Assembly: GCA_964617765.1 (NCBI GenBank)
Contig: CAZTZY010000030.1
Location: forward strand, 1-28,708
Length of the DNA stretch: 28,708 bases
From: CAZTZY01 sp964617765
GTDB lineage: Bacteria; Pseudomonadota; Gammaproteobacteria; Pseudomonadales; DT-91
Direction of reading: 5' to 3'
Made by a program: the position numbers and the translations under genes
Notes under the pieces: generated by a model
Databases searched by the model: none
What the model saw: the letters and a program-made list of their open reading frames with translations, nothing else
What the model was told of the DNA's origin: nothing
Shown: positions 8,294 to 16,651 of the stretch, one piece after another
Position numbering within the stretch: position 1 is the first letter of the stretch
How the letters are laid out: the number at the start of each line of letters is the position of its first letter

Positions 8294-9673
8294 GTGCTGA
8301 AGATCTACAATACACTGACACGACAAAAAGATGCGTTCAAACCCTTGCAGGAAGGCAAGGTGAATATGTATGTGTGTGGCATGACTGTTTATGATTATTG
8401 TCATTTGGGTCATGCACGCGTGCTGGTCGCCTTTGATGTCATTGTGCGTTATTTGCGTGCCAGTGGTTATGAGGTGAATTATGTGCGAAACATCACTGAT
8501 ATCGACGACAAGATTTTAAACCGTGCCAATGAAAATGGTGAGGTTTATACCGCTTTGACTGAGCGGTTTATCAAGGCTATGCATGAGGACGAAAAACGTC
8601 TGGGTGTGTTGTCTCCCAATCACGAACCCTGCGCTACGGATTATATCGCTGACATTATCGCCATGATAAAAACTCTCGAAAGCAAGGGCTTTGCCTATTC
8701 TGCCAGTAATGGTGATGTGTATTATGCCGTAGAAAAATTCCCGACATATGGTGAGCTCGCGCGCAAGAACCTGGATGACTTGCAGGCAGGTGCACGTGTC
8801 GATGTTGAAGAAGCCAAACGTGATCCGCGTGATTTCGCTTTGTGGAAAGCGGCGAAAGAAGGCGAGGTTTATTGGGAATCACCGTGGGGCAAGGGTCGGC
8901 CCGGTTGGCATATTGAATGCTCTGCAATGTCAACGTGTTGTTTGGGTGATACTTTCGATATCCACGGTGGTGGCCCGGATTTACCTTTTCCGCATCATGA
9001 AAATGAAATTGCGCAATCGGAAGCCGCAACCGGCAAAAAGTATGTCAATTACTGGATGCATGCGGGTGCAGTGCGGGTTGATAATGAAAAGATGTCGAAA
9101 TCGTTAGGCAACTTTTTTACCATCCGTGAAATCCTGGATAAATACCATCCTGAAATCGTGCGCTATTTTTTGATTTCCAGCCACTATCGCAGCCCGATCA
9201 ATTATTCGGAAGATAACCTGAAAGAAGCCAAGGCCGGGCTTGAACGATTCTATAAGTGTTTGCTGGGGTATGAGGCAATTCCTGCGCTGAGCCTTGCGGA
9301 ATTACAAAAAACTGAATCCTACAAAGTCTTCGCAGAAAATATGGATGATGATTTTAATGTGCGTGAAGGCCTTGCTGTAATGTATGGTCTGGTGCGTGAT
9401 ATCAATAATGGCGAAGCGGCGCAACAAAAAATCGAAGAGCTGAAAGCCTTTGGTGATTTGTTAGGTTTTCTGCAAGAAGATCCGCAAACCTTTTTGCAGG
9501 CAGGTGCAAAGGAAGATTTGAGTGCAGCAGCGATAGAGCAAAAAATTGCTGATCGTGTGGCTGCCAAACTGGCCAAGGATTATGCCCTGGCTGACAAGAT
9601 CAGGATGGACCTGTTATCGCAGGGAGTTGTTCTCGAAGATTCGCGTGAAGGTACGCGTTGGCGTAGAGAGTAA
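8294..9673 (+). CDS. cysS: Cysteinyl-tRNA synthetase
   Basis: CysRS charges tRNA-Cys with cysteine in the cytoplasm. The 459-residue class I enzyme has the HIGH-type motif HLGH at 37-40 and KMSKS at 266-270. The zinc-site residues Cys28, Cys209, His234 and Glu238 fall at the same numbers as in the E. coli enzyme. The start is GTG, three bases after glnS. In pseudomonads folD lies near the 3' end of cysS; here an acyltransferase gene starts 15 bases after the stop with no terminator between, so read-through into the glycan island is likely. Confidence 0.97.
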   Translation: MLKIYNTLTRQKDAFKPLQEGKVNMYVCGMTVYDYCHLGHARVLVAFDVIVRYLRASGYEVNYVRNITDIDDKILNRANENGEVYTALTERFIKAMHEDEKRLGVLSPNHEPCATDYIADIIAMIKTLESKGFAYSASNGDVYYAVEKFPTYGELARKNLDDLQAGARVDVEEAKRDPRDFALWKAAKEGEVYWESPWGKGRPGWHIECSAMSTCCLGDTFDIHGGGPDLPFPHHENEIAQSEAATGKKYVNYWMHAGAVRVDNEKMSKSLGNFFTIREILDKYHPEIVRYFLISSHYRSPINYSEDNLKEAKAGLERFYKCLLGYEAIPALSLAELQKTESYKVFAENMDDDFNVREGLAVMYGLVRDINNGEAAQQKIEELKAFGDLLGFLQEDPQTFLQAGAKEDLSAAAIEQKIADRVAAKLAKDYALADKIRMDLLSQGVVLEDSREGTRWRRE

Positions 9674-9688
9674 AAAATAGAGCCTTTA

Positions 9689-10945
9689 ATGAATAATAAT
9701 AACAATAGTCGACTTAAAACAGCATTTAATATTCGAGCCAATTTCAGGGATATCTATCACTCTGAAAATGATCGTATGTTATTTATGGATGGCTTGCGTT
9801 GCCTCGGAATGTTCCATGTCATGTTAACGCACTCGTTATGGGCATTTTTATTGGGCTTTAAAAGTGAATTTCAGCCGTTTATCCAGCAAGTTCCCTGGTA
9901 TCTCCGGTGGATGCTGGCGGGTGATAAGGCAGTTGATCTTTTTTTTGTGATTAGTGGTTTTTTGATTGGGCAGATGTTATTTCGGGAATATAACAAAACC
10001 CAAAAGATTAACCTGAAACGGTTTTTTTTGCGCCGCTTCTGGCGACTCACCCCTGCATATTATGTGATCATCCTGTTGACGGCCCTCACAGCTTCTCCCT
10101 ATGTTGAGAAGATATATCTCTGGGCATTTGTTTTTTATGTTAATAATTATATTCCGATCAAGCATAACTACATTCATTTTGCATGGAGTTTAGCGATTGA
10201 AGAACAGTTCTACCTGGTATTCAGTCTTTTTGTGGCCTTTGTGTTTTTTAAAATAAAGCATCAATTATCTTTTTTGATCGCCTTATTCATGTTGTCGTTT
10301 GTTATTTTGTTTTGTTTGTTATTGACTAATCCATCGATCGTATTACCCGTTGATATTTTGATTACCCATGTAAGCCGTGTGGGAGATGAATATTGGCAAA
10401 TCATTTACGACAATTTGCATACACGTTATGGCGCTATTGTGTTAGGAATTATTCTTGCGCATCTCTATGTGTATCACTGGGAAAAAGTTTCCCGGTTTAT
10501 GACGCATGCCCGATGTACGTCTATGTCGGTAGTTGCTTTTGCCTTGTTTGTCCTTGTAATGGTCTTGCCAGTCTATTCCGGAGAGTCCACTCCAAGATTA
10601 TTACTTTATTTTTATCATGGGGCACACCGGAATTTATTTTCACTAGGGGTGATGTTTATCATGATGTTATGTTTGCTGGATAAAGGCCCTGGTGTTGCGT
10701 TGAACAGGTTTTTATCATGTCGATTTTTTTATCCGGTATCGCAGCTGACGTATTCCATGTATCTCTTGCAGTTACCGGTAATTGCATTTTGCTACCTGAA
10801 TTTAAAAGGCTATGGAATTATTGATGGCATATCTTACCAAAACGGGATTATCGTTTTTGCGGTGTCCCTGATACCAACGATGATGGTGTCCAGTGTAATG
10901 TATGTATTTGTGGAGCGCCCCTTTATGAAACTGCGCAGTCAATAA
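9689..10945 (+). CDS. Acyltransferase 3 family membrane protein, paralogue 1
   Basis: This 418-residue polytopic membrane protein belongs to the acyltransferase-3 family (OafA/NodX-like), which moves acetyl or other acyl groups from the cytoplasm onto glycans. Visible family marks are DGLR at 34-37 followed by His48 in the first membrane segment, the FFVISGFL helix at 85-92, an RRFWRLTPAYY segment at 115-125, and WSLAIEEQFYLVFSLF around 170-185. It ends in a conserved ERPFMKLR. There is no C-terminal SGNH domain, so it is the membrane-only type. It is the first of three homologous genes and lies 15 bases after cysS. The acceptor is probably a sugar of the local surface polysaccharide; this is inference from context. 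Confidence 0.85.
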   Translation: MNNNNNSRLKTAFNIRANFRDIYHSENDRMLFMDGLRCLGMFHVMLTHSLWAFLLGFKSEFQPFIQQVPWYLRWMLAGDKAVDLFFVISGFLIGQMLFREYNKTQKINLKRFFLRRFWRLTPAYYVIILLTALTASPYVEKIYLWAFVFYVNNYIPIKHNYIHFAWSLAIEEQFYLVFSLFVAFVFFKIKHQLSFLIALFMLSFVILFCLLLTNPSIVLPVDILITHVSRVGDEYWQIIYDNLHTRYGAIVLGIILAHLYVYHWEKVSRFMTHARCTSMSVVAFALFVLVMVLPVYSGESTPRLLLYFYHGAHRNLFSLGVMFIMMLCLLDKGPGVALNRFLSCRFFYPVSQLTYSMYLLQLPVIAFCYLNLKGYGIIDGISYQNGIIVFAVSLIPTMMVSSVMYVFVERPFMKLRSQ

Positions 10946-10954
10946 GGTGCTGAT

Positions 10955-12202
10955 GTGAGACAATTTCTCCAGCGTTTACAATCAGCATACAATCCTGTTG
11001 AAAATTTCCGGGATATATTTATCAGGCCCAGTGAGCGGTTTTCCATGATTGATGGAATTCGTGGATTATCACTGCTCTATATATTCCTGTTTCACAGTAT
11101 GATGATGTTAGAAATTTTATTTAGTTCAGCGTTTGATGATTTTATTCATAATGCACCGATTGAATTGCAATGGATTCTGATGGGAGATTTAAGTGTTGAT
11201 GCCTTTTTTGTCATCAGTGGTTTTCTCATCGCCCAGTTACTTTTCAGGGAACACCAGAAAAACGGTTCCATTAACCTGAAACGATTTTACATTCGCCGGT
11301 GGCTACGTCTTACACCAGCATACTATTCAGCTATTTTACTTTACCTCGCCATTATGCCGAATTTTCAGCCAATACATGCCGGGGTTTATGCTTTGTATCT
11401 CAATAATTTTCTCGATAACCAGAATAACCATATGGCGTTTGCCTGGAGTCTGGCTGTAGAAGAGCAATTTTATATTCTTTTCAGTCTGTTTCTGGTGTTT
11501 TTCTTTTACCGGGTTAAACATAAATTGGCATTGTTGTTGGGTATGTTTTTCATGTCTTTTGTGATTCGTGCGGTGTTATTTATAGTCTATCCTGAATTAC
11601 TCCTTAATGGTGATGTGTTGCTCCTTGAACCACATGGTATAGGCGACAGGTATTGGGAGATTATTTACGATAATTTATACACGCGTTACGGAGCCATTAT
11701 CGTTGGTGTTATTCTCGGATATTTATATGTATACCACTGGTCTGCGCTGGAGAGATTCATGACGGTATCTCGCAGCAATGCGATACTGTTTATTCTTCTT
11801 TGTTTACTGTTGACTATGTGGTGTATTCCTTTCTATACGGGTGCCACATCACCTGCATGGTTACTGTATCTTTTTCATATAGCGTACCGGAATATTTTTT
11901 CGTGTTGTATCGCATTGCTGGTTCTGATTTGCCTGTTCCCTTATGGGTTGGGGCGAATTGTGAATAGATTTTTGTCGTTCCCGGTACTGTTCCCCTTTTC
12001 ACAATTATCCTATTCAGCTTACCTGTTGCATATGCCTATCATTTTGGGAGTGGCTATTATGCTGAAGGCTTCGGGGCATATACAGGAGATAACATGGGGA
12101 AATATAGGGATGGTCTTCGGTTGTTCGCTGATCCCGATTTTTTTCTTTAGTGCATTGGCATTTATGTTTATTGAGCGGCCATTTATGAAGTTGCGGCCTT
12201 AG
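10955..12202 (+). CDS. Acyltransferase 3 family membrane protein, paralogue 2
   Basis: This 415-residue membrane protein aligns along its whole length with its neighbours at 9689 and 12568. It has DGIRG at 33-37, a conserved His47 in LFHSMM, FFVISGFLIAQLLF, an RRWLRLTPAYY segment, WSLAVEEQFYILFSLF and a terminal ERPFMKLRP. It starts with GTG, with AAGG seven bases upstream overlapping the previous stop, so it is tightly coupled to paralogue 1 (9-base gap). The role is presumed O-acylation of a glycan. Differences from the flanking copies are scattered rather than clustered, which suggests older duplication followed by divergence. Confidence 0.85.
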   Translation: MRQFLQRLQSAYNPVENFRDIFIRPSERFSMIDGIRGLSLLYIFLFHSMMMLEILFSSAFDDFIHNAPIELQWILMGDLSVDAFFVISGFLIAQLLFREHQKNGSINLKRFYIRRWLRLTPAYYSAILLYLAIMPNFQPIHAGVYALYLNNFLDNQNNHMAFAWSLAVEEQFYILFSLFLVFFFYRVKHKLALLLGMFFMSFVIRAVLFIVYPELLLNGDVLLLEPHGIGDRYWEIIYDNLYTRYGAIIVGVILGYLYVYHWSALERFMTVSRSNAILFILLCLLLTMWCIPFYTGATSPAWLLYLFHIAYRNIFSCCIALLVLICLFPYGLGRIVNRFLSFPVLFPFSQLSYSAYLLHMPIILGVAIMLKASGHIQEITWGNIGMVFGCSLIPIFFFSALAFMFIERPFMKLRP

Positions 12203-12238
12203 TGTTTTTGTGAGTTATAGATAGAGTGTTATTTAGGG

Positions 12239-12270
12239 AATCGATTTTTTAAGGAGTCGATTTTTTAAGG
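12239..12270. repeat. Two tandem copies of a 16-bp unit
   Basis: Two adjacent 16-bp copies (12239-12254 and 12255-12270) differ at one base; the shared core is TCGATTTTTTAAGG. The TTAAGG of the second copy is also the outer end of the inverted-repeat element that begins at 12265. Confidence 0.8.
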
Positions 12271-12382
12271 CGTCTCTGAATAACTGTCATTTCGAACGTA
12301 GTGAGAAATCTAACTGCTTGAATTAAAAAGATTCTTCACTTCGTTCAGAATGACAAAAATGAGTTATTCAGAGCTTCCTTAA
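12265..12382. repeat. MITE-like inverted-repeat element, copy 2 (most complete)
   Basis: This 118-bp unit lies between acyltransferase paralogues 2 and 3. The outer ends are TTAAGG...CTCTGAATAACT (12265-12285) and the inverse AGTTATTCAGAG...CCTTAA (12362-12382). A nested second palindrome starts TGTCATTTCGAACG on the left and ends CGTTCAGAATGACA on the right, so nearly the whole element can fold into one long hairpin. It encodes no protein. The inner TGTCATT...GAACG...AGTGA pattern resembles dispersed palindromic repeats seen in many bacterial genomes. Confidence 0.75.
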
Positions 12383-12567
12383 ATATCAGTAATTTCACTT
12401 TTATAATTCTAGAGCTGTTTTTATAGATGTTTAATTGAATTAATAAGTTTAAGGTATGTTTGCAGATACGTTGTAAGAGTAGATCAGCGAAGTGCATTTA
12501 GTGCTTTCCTGAAGCTCACATAAAGACACTGACAGCTAAAAATAATAAAAAAACAGCAGGAAATTAG

Positions 12568-13827
12568 ATGGATATTAACAAAAATCGCCTTGCCCATTTT
12601 AAGAATGCATTCAATTTTCTTGAAAATGCTAAAGATATTTTCATTCGCCCTCATGATAGATTTAGTGCGGTTGATGGTATTCGAGGCCTTGCCATTATTT
12701 ATACGCTGATTTTTCATGCCATGGTTGCAATTAGTACGGGTTATGAGGGTACTGCACTGGAATTTGTGAGAGAGATGCCATGGTATTTGCAGTGGATCAT
12801 TGTAGGTGATAGAGGTGTTGACGCCTTTTTTGTTATCAGTGGTTTTCTTATTGGCCAAATGCTTTTTAAAGAGCATGTCAAAAATAATGCCATTAATGTA
12901 AAACGTTTTTTGCTGCGGCGCTTTTTGCGTCTTGCACCTGTGTATTATCTGCTTTTATTGCTTTGTGCATTTACGGCTTTTCAGCATAAGGAATACTTGT
13001 GGTTTTTTGCTTTTTACCTGAATAATTTTCTCGATCTTCAAGACCAGGGTTATTTATCCTATACATGGAGTTTGGCTGTAGAAGAACAATTTTATATTTT
13101 GTTTAGTCTTTTTCTGGGTTTTGCATTTTATAAAATTGATCATAAATTTTTATGTTTGCTGGCATTGTATCTGCTATCTCTGATTATCCCCGGAATAATT
13201 TTTATCCAAAATCCTGATTTTTTGATGCAAAAAGATGTGTTTCTTGCTGGTCCAGGTTCAATTTCTCCCGACTATTGGGAGGCAGTTTACGATAATCTTT
13301 ATACGCGATACGGGGCACTCATGAGTGGAGTGATATTGGCCTATATTTACGTGTATTATCAGGATGCCCTTGAGCGGTTTATGACGCCGACACGAAGTAA
13401 TGGTTTGGCAATTCTGGCATTAGGCATCTTTGCTTCGTTTAGTTTTATGCCTCTGGGTTCCGAACAGGAAATACCGTTCATGGTGAATTGGGTGTTCCAT
13501 GTGTTTCACCGGCATGTATTTGGATTTGCAGTTGCCTTGATTGTGCTAACATCACTATTCAATTATGGTTTGGGTGGTATTATTGGCAAAATTTTGTCAT
13601 CGAAACCGTTGTTTCCCTTTTCGCAATTATCGTATTCGATGTATCTGATTCATCCTATTGTTTTGATATTTGTGTTGGTGTTATTAAAGGATGCGGAAAT
13701 TTTTGACCATATATTCCATTTTTCAAATGCGTTGATATTGGGGGTATGTTCATTGCCATTTATTTTTATTGTTAGCGCATTGCTTTATATTTTTATAGAA
13801 AGGCCTTTTATGAAATTACGTAGTTAA
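12568..13827 (+). CDS. Acyltransferase 3 family membrane protein, paralogue 3
   Basis: This 419-residue polytopic membrane protein is homologous to the two preceding genes. DGIRG is at 37-41, the conserved His is at 50, and FFVISGFLIGQMLF, an RRFLRLAPVYY segment, WSLAVEEQFYILFSLF and a final ERPFMKLRS are all present. The ATG has AGGA eight bases upstream. It shares DIFIRP...RFS near the N terminus with paralogue 2, so those two look closer to each other than to paralogue 1. The flippase gene starts 32 bases after it. A role in acylating the polysaccharide repeat unit is inferred from family and context. Confidence 0.85.
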   Translation: MDINKNRLAHFKNAFNFLENAKDIFIRPHDRFSAVDGIRGLAIIYTLIFHAMVAISTGYEGTALEFVREMPWYLQWIIVGDRGVDAFFVISGFLIGQMLFKEHVKNNAINVKRFLLRRFLRLAPVYYLLLLLCAFTAFQHKEYLWFFAFYLNNFLDLQDQGYLSYTWSLAVEEQFYILFSLFLGFAFYKIDHKFLCLLALYLLSLIIPGIIFIQNPDFLMQKDVFLAGPGSISPDYWEAVYDNLYTRYGALMSGVILAYIYVYYQDALERFMTPTRSNGLAILALGIFASFSFMPLGSEQEIPFMVNWVFHVFHRHVFGFAVALIVLTSLFNYGLGGIIGKILSSKPLFPFSQLSYSMYLIHPIVLIFVLVLLKDAEIFDHIFHFSNALILGVCSLPFIFIVSALLYIFIERPFMKLRS

Positions 13828-13859
13828 TTGATAGTTAAAAACTTTAGTATGATATTAAT

Positions 13860-15050
13860 GTGAAAAAAGCCCTTATACATTACATAGGTTATTTGTTCAG
13901 TGCGGTTGGTGCTGTACTGGGTGTATCGATTCTTTCCTATTATGTTTCACCGGTTGATTATGGTCGCGTTGCATTATATGTAACATTGGCAACTTTATTT
14001 CAGTACGTTGTAAAAGAATCGTTAGCGGCTGCTATATTGCGCTACTCTGAAAAAATCACACAGCAAAAAATGGTGTGTGTACAATTAATCATCCAGTCAT
14101 CCAAACCGCTGGCTGTTATTTTCCTGCTGGTGTTTATATTTTCCTTTTATTATTTGTCTGAAGCACATTGGCATGAATTTTTGGCCGGTATGTTATTTAT
14201 GTTTTTTCTCGCCAGTTCAACGGTGGGAGAAGCTTTTTTATCAGCCACAGGTAATCGTCTGGCTTGCGCTATTCATGTTAATTTAATGCAGTGGGTTCGC
14301 TTTTTATTGGCCTTGTTGCTCTTTGTTTTTTGGCAGCAATCTGTTTTGGCGATCATGATTGGATTTTCTTTGGGTTTTATGTCGGCTGTTATTTATGATC
14401 TTTATATATTTTCCCGAATCCACAATGTAACTCTCGAGTCAGTAGAGGCATTGTTGCCGGCCAATGCTTTTGCAGGTTATACAGCCATTTATATTGGTAT
14501 TCTTGTCTGGTTTCTGACGTTTTATGAGCGTATTGCCCTGGAATGGTTTCATGGGGAGGCTTATCTGGGCGCGTACTTTGTGTTGTTCCAGATTGGATTT
14601 ATGCCGGTTTATATGGTTTTGCAATCGGCGGTTAACTATTGTTATCCCTTGTTGTTTGCCAAGGGAGAGGCTGATACCCACTATGTAAAATCTCAATATA
14701 TTGCATTCGCACTGGGTTTAATATTTCTGGCATTTATGACTTTGCAGTTATTGCACGGGTGGATTTTCAGCTGGCTTGTAGGTGAGAGTTATCGCGAATA
14801 TTCCTGGTTATTGCCGTGGCTTTTTTTAGTGGCATTACTGAATGCAGTGTCCTATATGTTACAGGCTTATTATTATGAAATGCATTCGATTAAAAAATTA
14901 CTGCATATAAAATTGACAGCAGCAATGGCAGCTTTTGTGTTGATCACATTCTGTGTCTGGCAGGCGGCTATACAAGGCCTGGTTTTTGCCAGTGTTGTTG
15001 TATCGTTGATATTGATAATGTTGACATATCGCGCTATTGAAAAAGCGTAG
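13860..15050 (+). CDS. Wzx-like oligosaccharide flippase
   Basis: This 396-residue, almost wholly hydrophobic protein starts with a short basic segment and a membrane helix (SVGAVLGVSILSYYVSP resembles the start of polysaccharide-exporter MATE-type proteins). It contains the typical GRVALYVTLATLF and SLAAAILRY-like segments seen in Wzx proteins. The family moves undecaprenyl-diphosphate-linked glycans from the inner to the outer face of the cytoplasmic membrane. It is somewhat short for the family (usually above 400 residues). The start is GTG with only a weak ribosome site. It sits between the acyltransferases and the O-antigen ligase-like gene. A divergent member of another multi-helix exporter family is the main alternative. 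Confidence 0.75.
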   Translation: MKKALIHYIGYLFSAVGAVLGVSILSYYVSPVDYGRVALYVTLATLFQYVVKESLAAAILRYSEKITQQKMVCVQLIIQSSKPLAVIFLLVFIFSFYYLSEAHWHEFLAGMLFMFFLASSTVGEAFLSATGNRLACAIHVNLMQWVRFLLALLLFVFWQQSVLAIMIGFSLGFMSAVIYDLYIFSRIHNVTLESVEALLPANAFAGYTAIYIGILVWFLTFYERIALEWFHGEAYLGAYFVLFQIGFMPVYMVLQSAVNYCYPLLFAKGEADTHYVKSQYIAFALGLIFLAFMTLQLLHGWIFSWLVGESYREYSWLLPWLFLVALLNAVSYMLQAYYYEMHSIKKLLHIKLTAAMAAFVLITFCVWQAAIQGLVFASVVVSLILIMLTYRAIEKA

Positions 15051-15097
15051 TCAATTTTATCCGGTTTTTTTATTGTATACGCTTAATTTTTACATTT

Positions 15098-15154
15098 ATG
15101 GAAGCCCTGAATCACTGTCATTTCAACAATGACAAAAAGCAGTTATTCAGAAGT
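15098..15154. repeat. MITE-like inverted-repeat element, copy 3 (internally deleted)
   Basis: GGAAGC.CTGAATCACTG on the left and CAGTTATTCAG on the right match the ends of the element at 12265-12382. The centre is reduced to TGTCATT (15116-15122), a five-base loop, and AATGACA (15128-15134). It lies between the convergent flippase and ligase genes, where the short hairpin could act as a shared transcription barrier. Confidence 0.65.
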
Positions 15155-15186
15155 TACTTCGATGGTCATGTACGGCGATTGCGCTT

Positions 15187-16473
15187 TTACAGTCTCGGCG
15201 GAGTTTGATTGAGTAACTGTGTTAAAAAAGGGAAACAGGCAAAGGCAGTGACTAATATAACCACCGGTTGAAAATCCCAATAACTCCCGCCAGTAATACT
15301 CCCCAGAGTTAGCATCAATACTACACCGGCAGCAGCCAAAAAATCGGTATTGTAAGAAACGGTCATGGCTTTGATTTGCTGGATACCTTTTATGGCAAGC
15401 GCTGCCAGAAAAGCCAGGAAAAATGCGGTGCCAATGACGCCCCATTCAATCAGGCATTGAATGACCAGATTGTGTGGATGGTCATGCCAAAACTGGTGAG
15501 CAAAACGTTCAGGTATAAAGTAGAAGCCAAAGGGACCTTGACCAAGCCACGGTGCTTGCAAAAATGCCTTGAAAGACCATATCCACATTTCCAGTCGGCC
15601 GCTGGTGATATCGCCTTTAAATTCCGTGTCATTTTGTTGCCATTCATGCGAATAGCGTACAAGGCCATTCCAGTCATACAGCGTAAATTGTACACACAAA
15701 AAATAAGCCACGAGAATGGCAAGGCCGGTCATAAGTATTTTTTTCATGGACAAATTGCCATAGACGCGAAAAACCAGCAGGGTTAGTACATTCACAATGA
15801 ATGCAGAGGCAATGGCAGTTCTGCCGCCGCTCCATAACAGGTAGGCCCAGCTGACAGTGAATAAGGCGAGAAACAGATAAACCTGTGCCTGTTTTTGCCT
15901 GCAGCAAAACGCTACGCTGAAAATGGCAATGGCGGCAGTGGCGAGATCACCTATATCACGCATGTTAGGCGATAAAAAGGGATCTTTAAGCCAGGTTTCT
16001 GACTCGCAGGCAGGACCCCAATATAATATGGCAAAATGCAGGAGTGCCAGGCCAACAAAACCCATGCCAAAACTTAGCAGTAAATGCAGAAAGGATTGGC
16101 GAGATATAAGAATGAAACGCATGAGGGAGATGCAATAACCTATTTCAATGAGAATAAACAGTTGCCGCGCAACCGCAAATGCCCTTTGCCAGCCATTGGC
16201 ATCACTGTTAAAAACAAAAAGTAATGAAATTTGGGTGGCTATGAACCAGGCGATGAACAGATACCCTGTTATCGGGTAATTTTTTTTAAAGGTCATCAAT
16301 AACGAAGGGGCATCTTTTCGGAAGCAGATAAAAACCAGAACTATAAATACCAGTTGTGCACCAAGGACAAATAGAAACAGTTCTTTGGTGCCAGCAAACG
16401 GCAGGCAGAAAAGAAAGGCGAGTATATAAGTGCTGACAATGGCAGATTTTTCAGGGATAGCCAAAAAAGACAT
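15187..16473 (-). CDS. O-antigen ligase/polymerase family protein (WaaL, Wzy or PglL-like)
   Basis: This 428-residue protein has about ten or more hydrophobic segments and a large central loop holding WLGQGPFGFY and then HPHN at 332-335, the hallmark of the Wzy_C/O-antigen ligase family. Members join undecaprenyl-linked glycans to lipid A-core (WaaL), polymerise them (Wzy) or transfer them to proteins (PglL); sequence alone does not decide which. It is convergent with the flippase gene and divergent from the epimerase gene, and is the only minus-strand gene of the island. The ATG at 16473 gives a plausible first membrane helix, though no clear ribosome site is visible. Confidence 0.8.
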   Translation of the reverse strand: MSFLAIPEKSAIVSTYILAFLFCLPFAGTKELFLFVLGAQLVFIVLVFICFRKDAPSLLMTFKKNYPITGYLFIAWFIATQISLLFVFNSDANGWQRAFAVARQLFILIEIGYCISLMRFILISRQSFLHLLLSFGMGFVGLALLHFAILYWGPACESETWLKDPFLSPNMRDIGDLATAAIAIFSVAFCCRQKQAQVYLFLALFTVSWAYLLWSGGRTAIASAFIVNVLTLLVFRVYGNLSMKKILMTGLAILVAYFLCVQFTLYDWNGLVRYSHEWQQNDTEFKGDITSGRLEMWIWSFKAFLQAPWLGQGPFGFYFIPERFAHQFWHDHPHNLVIQCLIEWGVIGTAFFLAFLAALAIKGIQQIKAMTVSYNTDFLAAAGVVLMLTLGSITGGSYWDFQPVVILVTAFACFPFLTQLLNQTPPRL

Positions 16474-16533
16474 AATTGTTTATTCAAAATTGGTGTATAA
16501 AGCAGGGAGTCTAGCATAGTGTTTTGTAAAATC

Positions 16534-16539
16534 TATAAT
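16534..16539 (+). promoter_or_regulatory. Possible -10 box upstream of the epimerase-transferase-dehydratase operon
   Basis: TATAAT occurs in the 178-base gap between the divergent ligase and epimerase genes, 112 bases before the epimerase start. At 17-bp spacing the -35 position (CTAGCA) matches the consensus at only three of six bases, so this is tentative. Confidence 0.3.
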
Positions 16540-16651
16540 AAGAAGGCCTGCTAGTGCCATGGGGTGTTGCGAGGCTTCAAGCCATGGATTTATACCTAAA
16601 TAATATCTGTCAGGCATGTTTTGTTGAAATGATTATTCCAGGGGTTTTGTT

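Larger units (their letters stand above)
12203..12567. other. 365-bp gap between acyltransferase paralogues 2 and 3
   Basis: This gap holds the 16-bp tandem repeat (12239-12270), the MITE-like element (12265-12382) and then about 185 bases of AT-rich DNA leading to the next gene. No gene or convincing promoter was seen in that last part. The other genes of this run are only 9 to 32 bases apart, so the gap stands out as an insertion. Confidence 0.7.

Noticed and set aside
15376..15786. 136-codon plus-strand open frame opposite the O-antigen ligase-like gene
   Set aside because: It is a shadow of a clear membrane-protein gene, has no family resemblance, and no ribosome site was seen.
16474..16651. 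JUMPstart/ops antitermination element ahead of the glycan genes
   Set aside because: No GGCGGTAG ops core was found here or before the acyltransferases.
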